NCBI GenBank assembly: GCA_031396305.1
Contig: JANNKM010000115.1
Location: 1-38,767 of the forward strand
Reading direction: 5' to 3'
From: JAEMQF01 sp031396305
GTDB taxonomy: Bacteria > Pseudomonadota > Gammaproteobacteria > Burkholderiales > Burkholderiaceae_C
DNA length: 38,767 nt
The position numbers and the translations under genes were made by a program. Shown here one piece after another: positions 1 to 8,352 of the stretch (positions are counted from its first letter, which is position 1; every line of letters starts with the position of its first letter). Below the pieces are notes generated by a model. That model worked only from the letters and a program-made list of their open reading frames with translations, ran no database searches and had not been told where the DNA came from.

Positions 1-216
1 CTGATCCGCCGCGTGCGCGACAAAGGCTTGCCGGTGGTGCTGATCTCGCACAACATGCCCCACGTGTTCGAGGTCGCCGACCGCATCCATGTCGCGCGGC
101 TGGGCAAACGCGCGACCGTGCTGAACCCGAAGCAAATCAGCATGAGCGACACGGTGGCGGTGATGACGGGCGCGCTGCGGCCTGAGGACCTCGACGCCGC
201 ATGCCTGGCGTTGTGA
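1..216 (+). CDS. Sugar ABC transporter ATP-binding protein (3' end only)
   Basis: This is the C-terminal 71 residues of an ABC ATPase whose start lies before the window; the frame is open from base 1. The segment VVLISHNMPHVFEVADRI contains the H-loop histidine (SHN) and closely resembles the end of carbohydrate (CUT2, fructose/ribose type) ATPases such as FrcA. Walker A, Walker B and the signature motif are outside the window, so the substrate cannot be read here. It ends 10 bp before the RbsD/FucU gene, which supports one sugar-uptake operon with that gene and the ROK regulator. Family assignment is firm; the sugar is inferred. Confidence 0.85.
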   Translation: MIRRVRDKGLPVVLISHNMPHVFEVADRIHVARLGKRATVLNPKQISMSDTVAVMTGALRPEDLDAACLAL

Positions 217-226
217 GGCGAGCCGC

Positions 227-682
227 ATGTTGAAAGGCATCGATCCGCTGCTCAGCCCGGAGCTGCTCAAGCTGCTGTGCGAAATGGGCCATGGCGACGA
301 AATCGTGCTCGCCGACGCGAACTTCACGTCGTACACGCTGGCTGCCGGAAAACCGGTGCTGCGCCTGCCCGGCGTGAACATGCGCGACGCCTGCACCGCC
401 GTGCTCTCCGTGCTGCCGCTCGACACGATGGTGGCGCAGCCGGTGGCGTACATGCAGGTCGGCGACACGCCTATCGGTTACCGCTCCGCCTTGCAGCGCG
501 AAGTGCTCGAGCGCATCGAAGACATCGCCGGAACCGGCGCCGGGGAATGCGAGGCGATGGAGCGCTTCAGCTTCTATGAGCGCGTGCGTAGCGCGTTTGC
601 GATCGTCCAGACCGGCGAGCGCCAGCCGTGGGCGAACTTCCTGTTCAAGAAGGGCGTGATCGCCGACGCGCTGCAGCCGTGA
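227..682 (+). CDS. RbsD/FucU family sugar mutarotase-like protein
   Basis: The 151-residue protein begins MLKGIDPLLSPELLKLL and carries the RbsD/FucU hallmarks GHGDEIVLADANF (about residues 21-33), including the histidine of the GHGD motif and the Asp-Ala-Asn-Phe segment. Family members interconvert anomers of sugars such as ribose or fucose in the cytoplasm, preparing them for a kinase or isomerase. The length is that of FucU (about 140-150) rather than being truncated. It lies between the sugar ABC ATPase and a ROK regulator, which suits mutarotation of the imported sugar. A GAGGCGAGCC stretch just before the ATG is a plausible ribosome-binding site. The exact sugar is unknown. Confidence 0.88.
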   Translation: MLKGIDPLLSPELLKLLCEMGHGDEIVLADANFTSYTLAAGKPVLRLPGVNMRDACTAVLSVLPLDTMVAQPVAYMQVGDTPIGYRSALQREVLERIEDIAGTGAGECEAMERFSFYERVRSAFAIVQTGERQPWANFLFKKGVIADALQP

Positions 683-704
683 ACCTGAAGAGCGCTCCCA
701 GGCC

Positions 705-767
705 GACGACTACGTCGTCCGCCCCCCGAGGGGGGATGAGCAAAGTGGCAGAGCCACATTTGCTCAT
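705..767. repeat. Hairpin repeat element A (ATGAG...CTCAT family)
   Basis: Three consecutive dyads: GACGAC-TAC-GTCGTC at 705-719, six C and six G around GA at 722-735, then ATGAGCAAA-GTGGC-AGA-GCCAC-A-TTTGCTCAT at 736-767. The block TACGTCGTCCGCCCC plus the closing ATGAG/CTCAT hairpin recurs at 37019-37104. It overlaps the 5' region of the ROK gene and contains two of its possible start codons. Confidence 0.8.
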
Positions 768-2034
768 GACCGTGGGCGAGACGAGCGGCGACACTGCGAC
801 TGAGGATGCGGGCAGCGAGTCCAGCCGCCTGCGACCGCGCGGCTCGAACCAGATTGGCATGCGCCAGTTCAACGAGCGCGTCGTGCTGCAGGCGATCCGC
901 ATGCACGGCAGCATGCCCAAAGCCGACATTGCGCGCCTGACGCACCTGACGGCGCAGACGGTGCAGATCATCATTGCGCGCCTGCAGGCCGACCACCTGG
1001 TGCGGCGCCTGGAACCGGTGCGCGGCCGTGTCGGTCAACCCTCGGTGCCGATGGCGCTGGACCCCGACGGCGCGTTCGCCATCGGCATCAAGATCGGCCG
1101 GCGCAGCATGGACATGCTGCTCGTGGACTTCACCGGCCGCGCGCGCGAACGCGTGTCGCTGAGCTATTCCTTCCCTGATCCGCAGGCTCTGTTCGGTGAA
1201 ATCAAGATCCGACTGCGCGAACTGCGCGTTTCGCTGCCGCTCAAGTTGCGAGGGCGTCTCACCGGCGTGGGCGTGGCCGCGCCGCTGTCGCTGGAAGGCT
1301 GGCAGACGCTGCTCGGCGTCGCCCCCGAACAGGCAGCGCAATGGGCCGGAATCGACATTCGCGATCGGATTCAGGCGATGACCGACCTGCCGGTCGAATT
1401 CGTCAAGGACACGGCCGCAGCGTGTGTCGCCGAACTCGTCGCCGGGCGCGGCCGCAGCATCCGCAGCTTTCTCTACATCTTCGTCGACACCTTCATCGGC
1501 GGCGGCCTAGTGATCGACAGCCACCTGCGCGCCGGCCCGAGCGGCAACGCTGGCGCCGTGGGTTCGATGGCGCTCGCGCAGGCGCCGCGCAGCAAGGGTT
1601 CAGCGCAAGGCAGACCGCCGCCACAACTGCTGAGTGTCGCGTCGCTGTACAGGCTCGAATCGATGTTTCGCGAGAAAGGCCTGGACAGCACGGCGGTCGC
1701 CGATGGCCGGGCGCTCGAGCCGCCCTGGCGAAAGCTCACCCGGGCCTGGCTCGACGAGAGCGCACGCGCGATCGCTCTGGCGATCCAGAGCGCCGCGTGC
1801 CTGGTCGACGTGGAAGGCGTGATCATCGACGGCTCGTTCGACCGCTCCCTGCTCGAGGCCTTGCTGCAGGCGTTGGAAGCCGCGCTCGATGCCTACAGCT
1901 GGGAAGGCGTGACGCGACCCGCGCTGCTCGCCGGCACGATAGGCTCCGACGCCCGCGCGATCGGCGGCGCGCTGCTGCCGCTGTATGCGAACTTCGCGCC
2001 GGATCGGGATTTGTTTCTGAAGTTGGCGAGTTGA
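766..2034 (+). CDS. ROK family transcriptional regulator
   Basis: The protein has an N-terminal winged helix (about residues 32-90 from this start, from RGSNQIGMRQFNER through the PKADIARLTHLTAQTVQ helix-turn-helix) followed by a ROK sugar-kinase-like domain to the end. The phosphate-binding DxGxT-type loop is replaced by AIGIKIGRRSMD, and I cannot find the CxCGxxGC zinc motif of ROK kinases, so it is probably a regulator without kinase activity. It follows the sugar ABC/mutarotase genes and probably controls them, with the sugar as effector. The start is uncertain: in-frame ATGs exist at 628 (inside the previous gene), 736 and 766, the last two inside a hairpin repeat, and none has a well-spaced Shine-Dalgarno. 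I chose 766 as the shortest that keeps the whole HTH. Confidence 0.85.
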   Translation: MTVGETSGDTATEDAGSESSRLRPRGSNQIGMRQFNERVVLQAIRMHGSMPKADIARLTHLTAQTVQIIIARLQADHLVRRLEPVRGRVGQPSVPMALDPDGAFAIGIKIGRRSMDMLLVDFTGRARERVSLSYSFPDPQALFGEIKIRLRELRVSLPLKLRGRLTGVGVAAPLSLEGWQTLLGVAPEQAAQWAGIDIRDRIQAMTDLPVEFVKDTAAACVAELVAGRGRSIRSFLYIFVDTFIGGGLVIDSHLRAGPSGNAGAVGSMALAQAPRSKGSAQGRPPPQLLSVASLYRLESMFREKGLDSTAVADGRALEPPWRKLTRAWLDESARAIALAIQSAACLVDVEGVIIDGSFDRSLLEALLQALEAALDAYSWEGVTRPALLAGTIGSDARAIGGALLPLYANFAPDRDLFLKLAS

Positions 2035-2064
2035 GTACAGTCGCTGTATCTACTTCGGGCAGGG

Positions 2065-2580
2065 GTGGCGTTCGTGTTCGATTGCCTTGTGGGGCGAAAG
2101 CTCAAGGGCCTGCCGGGCGATGCGTCGGGCCCCGTTTGGGCCGCACTCGTCTGCGCGTCGCTCAGCGTCGCAGTGCAAGCGGGCAGCGAAACCGCCTCGG
2201 GAGTTCTCCCGCTCGACACCCATCGATCACCACCCACTGAAGCGAGCACTGCCGCAGACGCAGCCGGCCCAGGTCCTTTGCCGATGATCGCGCCACAGCT
2301 TCAAGCGATGGTTCAGCTCGCGCTCGCGGACACCGCTCGCCGACGCCAGCTCACCCCTTCTACGCTGCAGGTCGCGCTGGCGGAAGCGGTGACCTGGCCC
2401 GACGGATCGCTCGGCTGTCCGCAGCCTGGCATGTTGTACACGCAGGCGTTGGTGCCCGGCTATCGCATTCGAATCCTGGCCGGGAACGAGACGCTGGAAT
2501 ACCACGCGAGCCAACGCGGGCAGCCGGCCTACTGCCCGGCATCGCGAATCACAAGCCCGATACCCGACCCGCGGATTTGA
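2065..2580 (+). CDS. Putative secreted protein of unknown function
   Basis: From a GTG at 2065 this encodes 171 residues with a probable signal peptide (VWAALVCASLSVAVQA, about residues 24-39), a Pro/Ala-rich linker, and a compact C-terminal domain with the string VTWPDGSLGCPQPGMLYTQ and then PGYRIRIL, YHAS and a second Cys. I recognise this WPDGSLGCPxPG-type motif as recurring in small secreted bacterial proteins but know no function. The two cysteines could form a disulfide in the periplasm. It is not clearly in an operon: it follows the ROK gene by 30 bp and converges with the subtilase gene. The exact start is uncertain; a GTG a few codons downstream would give a tidier signal peptide. 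Confidence 0.65.
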   Translation: MAFVFDCLVGRKLKGLPGDASGPVWAALVCASLSVAVQAGSETASGVLPLDTHRSPPTEASTAADAAGPGPLPMIAPQLQAMVQLALADTARRRQLTPSTLQVALAEAVTWPDGSLGCPQPGMLYTQALVPGYRIRILAGNETLEYHASQRGQPAYCPASRITSPIPDPRI

Positions 2581-2657
2581 GCCTTCGTCCGCGCGGGACA
2601 AAGAACCCCGAGGATCGCTCCCCGGGGCGCTGGTCACGCCGTCGCCAGGCGGTCACC

Positions 2658-5639
2658 TTATGGATCGACGCGCACGATCGTCGGGTTGGGCATACCAGCG
2701 ATACCGCCGTAGGCGACGGAGCCGAGGTACCGGGTTCCCGAGGCGAGGCCGCTGAACGTCAGGCCGATTGCTCCCGTGGCCGCCGTAGTCGCTGAGGCCG
2801 GCGCTGTGACCACTGTATTGCTGGCATCCGCCGAGCCGAGCAGCCAGGTGTGCAGCTTGAACGGGCTGCTGCCCACGACGCCCCAGCCCTGCACCACGAC
2901 CGTATAGCTGCCCGTGGCTGGGTTGAGCAGGTTCACCTCTTCGGCGGACGTGCCGCTGCCGCTCAGGCCCACCAGCGTGGTGCCATTGAAGACGCATAGG
3001 TCGATATCCGCGCCGGGGGTGACGTCGGCATCGAAGAGCGAGAAGCGGGCGTAGGTGGTGCCGGCCGCTATCGCCACCGGGATTTGCTGCGCGTTCGGCG
3101 AAGTCAGCGAGCAGGTGCTGTCGGTCGGATCGTCAGCGACCGTGCCCGGGTTCGTGACGGCAGCCACCAGACCGCGCGCGGCGGCCGTGAAGGACCCCGT
3201 GTAGCCGAAGGTCACCGGGTACGAGATCGCCGCACCGGTGGACGCCACCTGCAGCGGCGCCGCCAGCGCCACCGGGCGCACGACGATGGGGCTGCGCACG
3301 CTGAAGCCCCCGCCGGCCCAGGTGAGCTGGCCGCCGGTGTAGGCGCTGAGCGTGGCGCTCGTGCGCGTGAAGGTCACGGTGAATGAACCTTCGGCGCCCG
3401 GCGCGAGCGCCATGCTGGACGGCGAGACGGTGGTGCTGAAGCCCACCATGCCGGTAACCGTGGCGGTCACCGACAGAGCGCCGCCGCTGACGTTCTTCAC
3501 CTTGCGCGTCACGGTTTGCACGCCGGCGAGGTCGCCGATCGCGATCGAGGCCTGGTTCAGGTTGCTCGGGTCGATCGGGGCCACGCCGGTGCAGCCGCCG
3601 CCCGGTTGCACACCGCAGATGAATCTCAGCCAGTCGCTGAAGTTCGAGTCGTATACGAGGCCCGGGTCGAACGCGTTCGCGGGCTGCACGTGGCCGGCGC
3701 CCTGGCGGAAGATCAGCGCCGGGTTGGTGTTGGGCGCCGGCGTGCCGCCGTCGAGCACGTCGCTGCCAGTGGTCATCAGCGCCGACTTGATCGCCATCGG
3801 CGACCAGCTCGGGAAGCGCTCCTTCATCAGCGCGGCCAGGCCAGCCACGTGCGGACTGGACATCGACGTGCCGCTGTAGATGTCGAAGTCGAGTCCTCGA
3901 TTCCCGGGTGGCGCGACGGCGGCCAGCACGTCTTGCCCCGGCGCGATGAGGTCGGGCTTCAGCACGTCGCCATTGCCGGCGCGCAGCGGGCCGCGCGACG
4001 AGAACGCGGCGGTGAACGGCGCCGGGGCGGTGTAGACAATGGCGGAAGCATTGATGGTCGCCGTGGCACCAGGGCTGGCGGCGTAGGCCTGTACGGCCGC
4101 GCGGTCGGTGTTCTGCAGATGCACCGTCGGCACCGAGTGCAGGTCGCCATTCAACGAATTGGCGGTCGGATTGATCAGGATCATGCCTACGCCGCCGGCT
4201 TCCTTGACCGCCACGCCCTTGTTGACCCGCGCCGTCACACCGCGATCGCAGACGACGATCTTGCCGCTCACCTTTGCTGGATCGAGCACTGGGATGCCGC
4301 CGTTGTCCACCGCGGCAAAGCACAGCGCGACTGCGGTGGGGTCGGCACCAGGCAGTCCGGCCGCCGTGGAATTGATCAGCGCAGAGGGTCCGACCGCCGA
4401 AGCCACCGATGCGCCGGTATAGGTGACGCTGTTCCCCAAGGTCACCGAGCCCCCTGTGGCGCGGTTGTGCGTGCCCGCAGCCACCGTGGTCAGCCACGGT
4501 CCCGGGTGCGCGACGGTGGACGCCGTGGGCCCGCTGTTGCCTGCCGAGGCAGCCACGAAGACGCCGGCGTCGGCGGCGAAGAGGAACGCGATCTCGACGG
4601 CGTCGCGGAAATTGGTCTGCGAGCCGCTGATTGAGAAATTGATGACGTCCACGCCGTCGGCCACGGCCTGGTCGATGGCCGCGACGCTGTCGGTGGTGAA
4701 GCAGGAGCCGCCCGCGGGCGTTTGCCAGCACACCTTGTAGGCCGCGATGCGCGCGCGTGGCGCGATGCCACTGACGGGGCCGAAGACGGCAGCCGGACCG
4801 GTGGTGGGCACGTTGGCGTTGCCGCCGGCGGTGCTGGCGGTGTGCGTGCCGTGGCCGCCGAAGTCGCGCGGCGAGTTGTATTCCCACGGCAACGTGGCAT
4901 CGATGCCCGCGTTGCCGCCGAAGCCCGCGTTGTAGTAACGCGCGCCGATCAGCTTCTGGTTGCAATGCGAGGCGTTGAATTGCTCACCCGGCGTGCACTT
5001 GCCATGCCAGCCCGGGATCTGCCGGTAGTCGAGCTTGCCGTCCTTGCTGGCGTTGCCGTTGGTTCCGGTGCGGTCGGAGAAGCTCAGGCTCTCGGGCCAG
5101 ATGCCGCCATCGACGATGCCGATGATGACGCCCTCGCCTTTCGCTTCGGTCGCCCATACGCCGCTCGGGCCGGTGAGGCCCAGGAAGGCGGGCGTGCTGG
5201 AGGTGTCGAGCTTGCGCGCCTCGTCCTTGGTGACGGCCAGCACCCCAGGCATGCCTGCCAACTTCTGCGCCTGGTCTTGCGTCAATTCAGCCGCGAAGCC
5301 GCTGAACACGTACCCGTAGTTGTAGAGCTTCTTGCCGCCGCCCACGCTGACCAGCGCGGTGTCCTGGCGGCCAACCAGGTACGCCATGTAGCTGGCAACC
5401 GCCGGGGAGTTCGGGTCGATCTTCTGGCCCCTGCGCGGTTTGGTCGCGGTGTAGCCTGGAACGCCGCCGGCGTAAGCCGTCACCGGCATGTCGGCCATCT
5501 GCACAATGTAGGCGCTGTTCGTTGCTCGCGATTTGCCGACCGCGTTGCCTTGTTCGGAGGCGGTGGCACCGCCATTGAAAACCCCCGCCAGCAAGGCAAA
5601 GGCCGCCCCGGTAAGGGCGTGCGTCATGGTTCGTCGCAT
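2658..5639 (-). CDS. Large secreted subtilase (S8 peptidase, PA insert, PPC-like C-terminus)
   Basis: The 993-residue protease is secreted: signal peptide about residues 1-28 (MRRTMTHALTGAAFALLAG), then an I9-type propeptide (about 43-145). The S8 catalytic residues are visible: Asp177 (GIVDGG), His263 (GGHGTHTAS), oxyanion Asn368 (ASAGNSG) and Ser592 (SGTSMSSPHVAG). Between Asn and Ser sits a protease-associated (PA) insert at about 430-535, as in plant cucumisin-type subtilases. After the catalytic domain come an Fn3-like region (about 690-800) and a PPC-like beta domain near 870-970. The ATG at 5639 follows GGAG at good spacing; a longer frame from 5759 would bury the signal peptide. Expected role: extracellular or periplasmic protein degradation. 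Substrate unknown. Confidence 0.9.
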   Translation of the reverse strand: MRRTMTHALTGAAFALLAGVFNGGATASEQGNAVGKSRATNSAYIVQMADMPVTAYAGGVPGYTATKPRRGQKIDPNSPAVASYMAYLVGRQDTALVSVGGGKKLYNYGYVFSGFAAELTQDQAQKLAGMPGVLAVTKDEARKLDTSSTPAFLGLTGPSGVWATEAKGEGVIIGIVDGGIWPESLSFSDRTGTNGNASKDGKLDYRQIPGWHGKCTPGEQFNASHCNQKLIGARYYNAGFGGNAGIDATLPWEYNSPRDFGGHGTHTASTAGGNANVPTTGPAAVFGPVSGIAPRARIAAYKVCWQTPAGGSCFTTDSVAAIDQAVADGVDVINFSISGSQTNFRDAVEIAFLFAADAGVFVAASAGNSGPTASTVAHPGPWLTTVAAGTHNRATGGSVTLGNSVTYTGASVASAVGPSALINSTAAGLPGADPTAVALCFAAVDNGGIPVLDPAKVSGKIVVCDRGVTARVNKGVAVKEAGGVGMILINPTANSLNGDLHSVPTVHLQNTDRAAVQAYAASPGATATINASAIVYTAPAPFTAAFSSRGPLRAGNGDVLKPDLIAPGQDVLAAVAPPGNRGLDFDIYSGTSMSSPHVAGLAALMKERFPSWSPMAIKSALMTTGSDVLDGGTPAPNTNPALIFRQGAGHVQPANAFDPGLVYDSNFSDWLRFICGVQPGGGCTGVAPIDPSNLNQASIAIGDLAGVQTVTRKVKNVSGGALSVTATVTGMVGFSTTVSPSSMALAPGAEGSFTVTFTRTSATLSAYTGGQLTWAGGGFSVRSPIVVRPVALAAPLQVASTGAAISYPVTFGYTGSFTAAARGLVAAVTNPGTVADDPTDSTCSLTSPNAQQIPVAIAAGTTYARFSLFDADVTPGADIDLCVFNGTTLVGLSGSGTSAEEVNLLNPATGSYTVVVQGWGVVGSSPFKLHTWLLGSADASNTVVTAPASATTAATGAIGLTFSGLASGTRYLGSVAYGGIAGMPNPTIVRVDP

Positions 5640-5834
5640 AAAGAATTTCTCCGTCGTTGACGTTGATGAAGAAGTTCGCGCTTGTGGCGCAAGTGTGAAC
5701 AAATGAAACGAGAGACTGATCGTGCGCCTGTTCGAGATCGTCGCAAATAGGGAAAACACGCGACAGGCGGCGCCTCGGAAGAAGCCTTTGCGTGTTCAAG
5801 ACCCACTCGAACGGCAGGCGCAGGAGAGCGCCGA

Positions 5835-7106
5835 TCAACGGCTGCCAAACATCATGCGCCGCGCCAGCGCAGATTTGAGCGGCGCAATGCGCTCCAGCAC
5901 CCCCAATCCGATCGCCCGCGCACTCGCCGCCCCCGGGAAAGCCCAGGTGAAACTGCGCGCCAGAAAATCGGTGGCGGCAATCATCGCCCAGCGGTCCGGC
6001 GCACGTTGCCATTCGATGCGGCGCAACACGGCGTCGACATCGGTACTTCGCGACAACGCGCGCACCAGGTCGAACGCATCGCGCAGTCCCAGGTTCAACC
6101 CCTGCCCGGCCACCGGGTGCAGCGTTTGCGCGGCGTTGCCGATGCGCACGATGCGGCCGTCGGTGAGCGTGCGCTCGGCGTTCAGGCCGAGCGCGAATGA
6201 CTTGAGCGGCGAGATCGAGGCGATGCGACCCGCCGCCTTCGGCAACACCTGGTTCAACACGGCGATGCGCTGCACATCGTTCAGGTCGCGCACCGGGTCG
6301 TCGTCGCTCGCCACACACCACACGAGCGCGGCACGGCCGTCCTTGAGCGGCAGCAGCGCCACCGGGCCGTGGCGCGTGAAGCGCTCGTAGGCCACGCCTG
6401 GCGGGCGCGGCGTTTCCGCCGGCGCGCCGCCGCTCGCGCGTCCCGTGTCGTCGAACGTGACCTGGCCAACCCACGCCGTCTGCCGATAGTCGTGCACCAG
6501 CGCCTTGCGCGCCTGGTCGGCGAACACGCCGCCTTCGGCGACGACGGCAAGATCGAAGTTGTCGACGCCACCGGCGTCCACCTCCACGCCATCGCCCCGG
6601 TTCTGCACCGCCGCCACCGGCGTGCCGAAGCGGCTTGTCAGGCGCGACGGGTCGCGCGCGACGGCAGCGATCCACGCACGTTGCAGCGGCTCGACGATCG
6701 CTCCATAGCTGAGCACGGCACCGAGCAGCGGCACGCCCTCGCTGTCTGCGCCAATGCGCAATGTGGGCTCGCCCAGATCCAGGCCGAACCGCGCGCCGAG
6801 CTGCGGGCCGAAAGCCCCTGCGAGCGTTGGCCCTTGCTGCGACACATGAACTTCGAAGATCGGCTGCGCGGCCTGTTCGTCCCAGGCGCCTAGGCGCTCG
6901 AGCATTTGCACGCTGGCCAGCGACAGCGCCAAGGTGCGCCCGTCACGCGAGGCATCGGCGCCGGCCGGGCGCGAGTCGAACAGCGTGATGCGCGCATCAG
7001 GCAAAGCGCGCGCGGCGTGTACCGCCAGTCCCAGACCCACGGGGCCGGCGCCGATCACGGCAATTTCTAACGCGGCTGGGTTCATGGCTGGGGGTTCGCT
7101 GGGCAT
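5835..7106 (-). CDS. UbiH/COQ6 family FAD-dependent monooxygenase
   Basis: This 423-residue flavoprotein starts with a Rossmann FAD-binding motif (IAVIGAGPVGLGLA, about residues 14-27). Near 310-335 it carries the second FAD motif with GNAAQTLHPVAGQGLNLGLRD, diagnostic for ubiquinone-biosynthesis hydroxylases (UbiH/UbiF/UbiI/COQ6). Such enzymes hydroxylate the aromatic ring of ubiquinone intermediates with O2 and NAD(P)H at the membrane. Which ring position is modified cannot be told from sequence. The start may be 7106 or 7085; neither has a clear ribosome-binding site. It is divergent from the SPFH gene with about 70 bp between, so the two promoters must overlap that gap. Confidence 0.88.
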   Translation of the reverse strand: MPSEPPAMNPAALEIAVIGAGPVGLGLAVHAARALPDARITLFDSRPAGADASRDGRTLALSLASVQMLERLGAWDEQAAQPIFEVHVSQQGPTLAGAFGPQLGARFGLDLGEPTLRIGADSEGVPLLGAVLSYGAIVEPLQRAWIAAVARDPSRLTSRFGTPVAAVQNRGDGVEVDAGGVDNFDLAVVAEGGVFADQARKALVHDYRQTAWVGQVTFDDTGRASGGAPAETPRPPGVAYERFTRHGPVALLPLKDGRAALVWCVASDDDPVRDLNDVQRIAVLNQVLPKAAGRIASISPLKSFALGLNAERTLTDGRIVRIGNAAQTLHPVAGQGLNLGLRDAFDLVRALSRSTDVDAVLRRIEWQRAPDRWAMIAATDFLARSFTWAFPGAASARAIGLGVLERIAPLKSALARRMMFGSR

Positions 7107-7177
7107 TGCGGGCAGTTGCGTGCGGCGTATTATTCGCCGCGCCCGAATTGCGGGTCGATGAACGGGGGTCACGCGCC

Positions 7178-8206
7178 ATGGCACTGATGGATTTCATCAA
7201 GAAACAGTTCATCGACATCATCGAGTGGACCGAAGCCAACGACGGCACACTGGCCTGGCGTTTCCCGATGGCCGGCCTGGAGATCCAGAACGGCGCGTCG
7301 CTCACGGTGCGCGAATCGCAGGTCGCGGTGTTCGTCAACGAAGGCAAGGTCGCCGATGTGTTCGCCCCTGGCCGCCACACGCTGACCACCGCCACTCTGC
7401 CGGTGCTCACCTACCTGAAGAACTGGGACAAGCTGTTCCAGAGCCCGTTCAAGAGCGACGTCTATTTCTTCAGCACGCGCCAGCAGGTCGATCAGCGCTG
7501 GGGCACGACGCAGCCGGTGACGATACGCGACAAGGACTTCGGCGCGGTGCGGCTGCGCGCGTTCGGCAACTATGCGTATCGGCTCGCCGACCCGAAGCTG
7601 TTCCACACCGAGATCTCAGGCACGCGCGACGCCTACACCACGGCCGACCTCGACGGCCAATTGCGCGCGCTGATGCTGCAGCACATCAGCGACGCTGTGG
7701 CGAGCAGCGGCGTGGCGTTTCTCGATCTGGCGGCGAACCAGGTCGAGTTCGCGAAGGCCTTGCAGGAGGCGACGGCGCCTGCATTCGCCGCGATCGGCCT
7801 GAAGCTCGAAGGCGTGACGGTGCAGAACGTGTCGCTGCCCGAGGAATTGCAGAAGATTCTGGATCAGCGCATCGGCATGGGCATGGTCGGCGGCGACATG
7901 GGCAAGTTCATGCAGTACCAGACGGCGCAAGCGATCCCGAAGTTCGCGGAAGGCTCAGCCCAGGGCGGCGGTGTGGTGGGTGATGCGATGGGGCTGGGTG
8001 CCGGCGTCGCGCTCGGCCAGGTGATGGCGCAGCAGTTGGCGCAGGGCTTGCAAGGTGCGCCGGCTCCATCAGCGCCGGTTGTCGCAATCAGGCCCGAGGA
8101 AGTGATGGCGACCCTTGAAAAACTCGCCGAGCTGAAGGCCAAGGGCATCGTCACGCAGCAAGAATTCGATGCGAAGAAGGCGGAGCTGCTGAAAAAACTG
8201 GTGTGA
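7178..8206 (+). CDS. SPFH-domain protein with C-terminal SHOCT motif (virion-core-protein-like)
   Basis: The 342-residue protein opens MALMDFIKKQFIDIIEW and contains an SPFH/band-7-like domain at about residues 25-240. This form is often annotated 'virion core protein (lumpy skin disease virus)-like'. A Gly/Ala-rich low-complexity stretch follows (about 255-300). The last 33 residues (MATLEKLAELKAKGIVTQQ...) form a SHOCT helix pair, a short oligomerisation motif. SPFH proteins scaffold membrane microdomains. There is no transmembrane helix, so membrane association would be peripheral. It heads the co-directional run to 13549, just upstream of the DUF4178 and DUF350 genes. The start at 7178 is chosen because upstream codons lie in the divergent promoter gap. 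Confidence 0.87.
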   Translation: MALMDFIKKQFIDIIEWTEANDGTLAWRFPMAGLEIQNGASLTVRESQVAVFVNEGKVADVFAPGRHTLTTATLPVLTYLKNWDKLFQSPFKSDVYFFSTRQQVDQRWGTTQPVTIRDKDFGAVRLRAFGNYAYRLADPKLFHTEISGTRDAYTTADLDGQLRALMLQHISDAVASSGVAFLDLAANQVEFAKALQEATAPAFAAIGLKLEGVTVQNVSLPEELQKILDQRIGMGMVGGDMGKFMQYQTAQAIPKFAEGSAQGGGVVGDAMGLGAGVALGQVMAQQLAQGLQGAPAPSAPVVAIRPEEVMATLEKLAELKAKGIVTQQEFDAKKAELLKKLV

Positions 8207-8251
8207 AGTCGACATGCCTTGTGCCTGGCGTGCGTGGCGGCGTGTCACGCA

Positions 8252-8315
8252 GTGGATCCCGGCTTGCGCCGGGATGACAAGCACGTTCGTCATTCCGGCG
8301 CAAGCCGGGATCCAC
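8252..8315. repeat. Inverted pair of a ~26-bp GTCATCCCGG-type repeat
   Basis: One copy (8252-8278, GTGGATCCCGGCTTGCGCC...) is followed after 10 bp by its near-perfect reverse complement (8289-8315), with one mismatch. The unit itself is a small hairpin (CCCGGC...GCCGGG). Two further copies lie at 13671-13745 in the opposite arrangement. It sits between the SPFH and DUF4178 genes, which point the same way, so a long RNA hairpin would form in a shared transcript. Confidence 0.85.
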
Positions 8316-8352
8316 CCGCTGCGCGGCGCCGTCCAGGTCTAGCGCTCGACCC

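Noticed and set aside
3133..4965. A long minus-strand frame (610 codons) overlapping the large subtilase.
   Set aside because: It is an Arg/His/Gly-rich out-of-frame shadow of the subtilase with no recognisable domain; GC-rich DNA commonly leaves such frames open.
5287..6675. A 462-codon minus-strand frame spanning the subtilase start and UbiH-like gene.
   Set aside because: Its residues are Arg/Gly/Ala-rich and it is a shifted version of the two real genes, with no known motifs.
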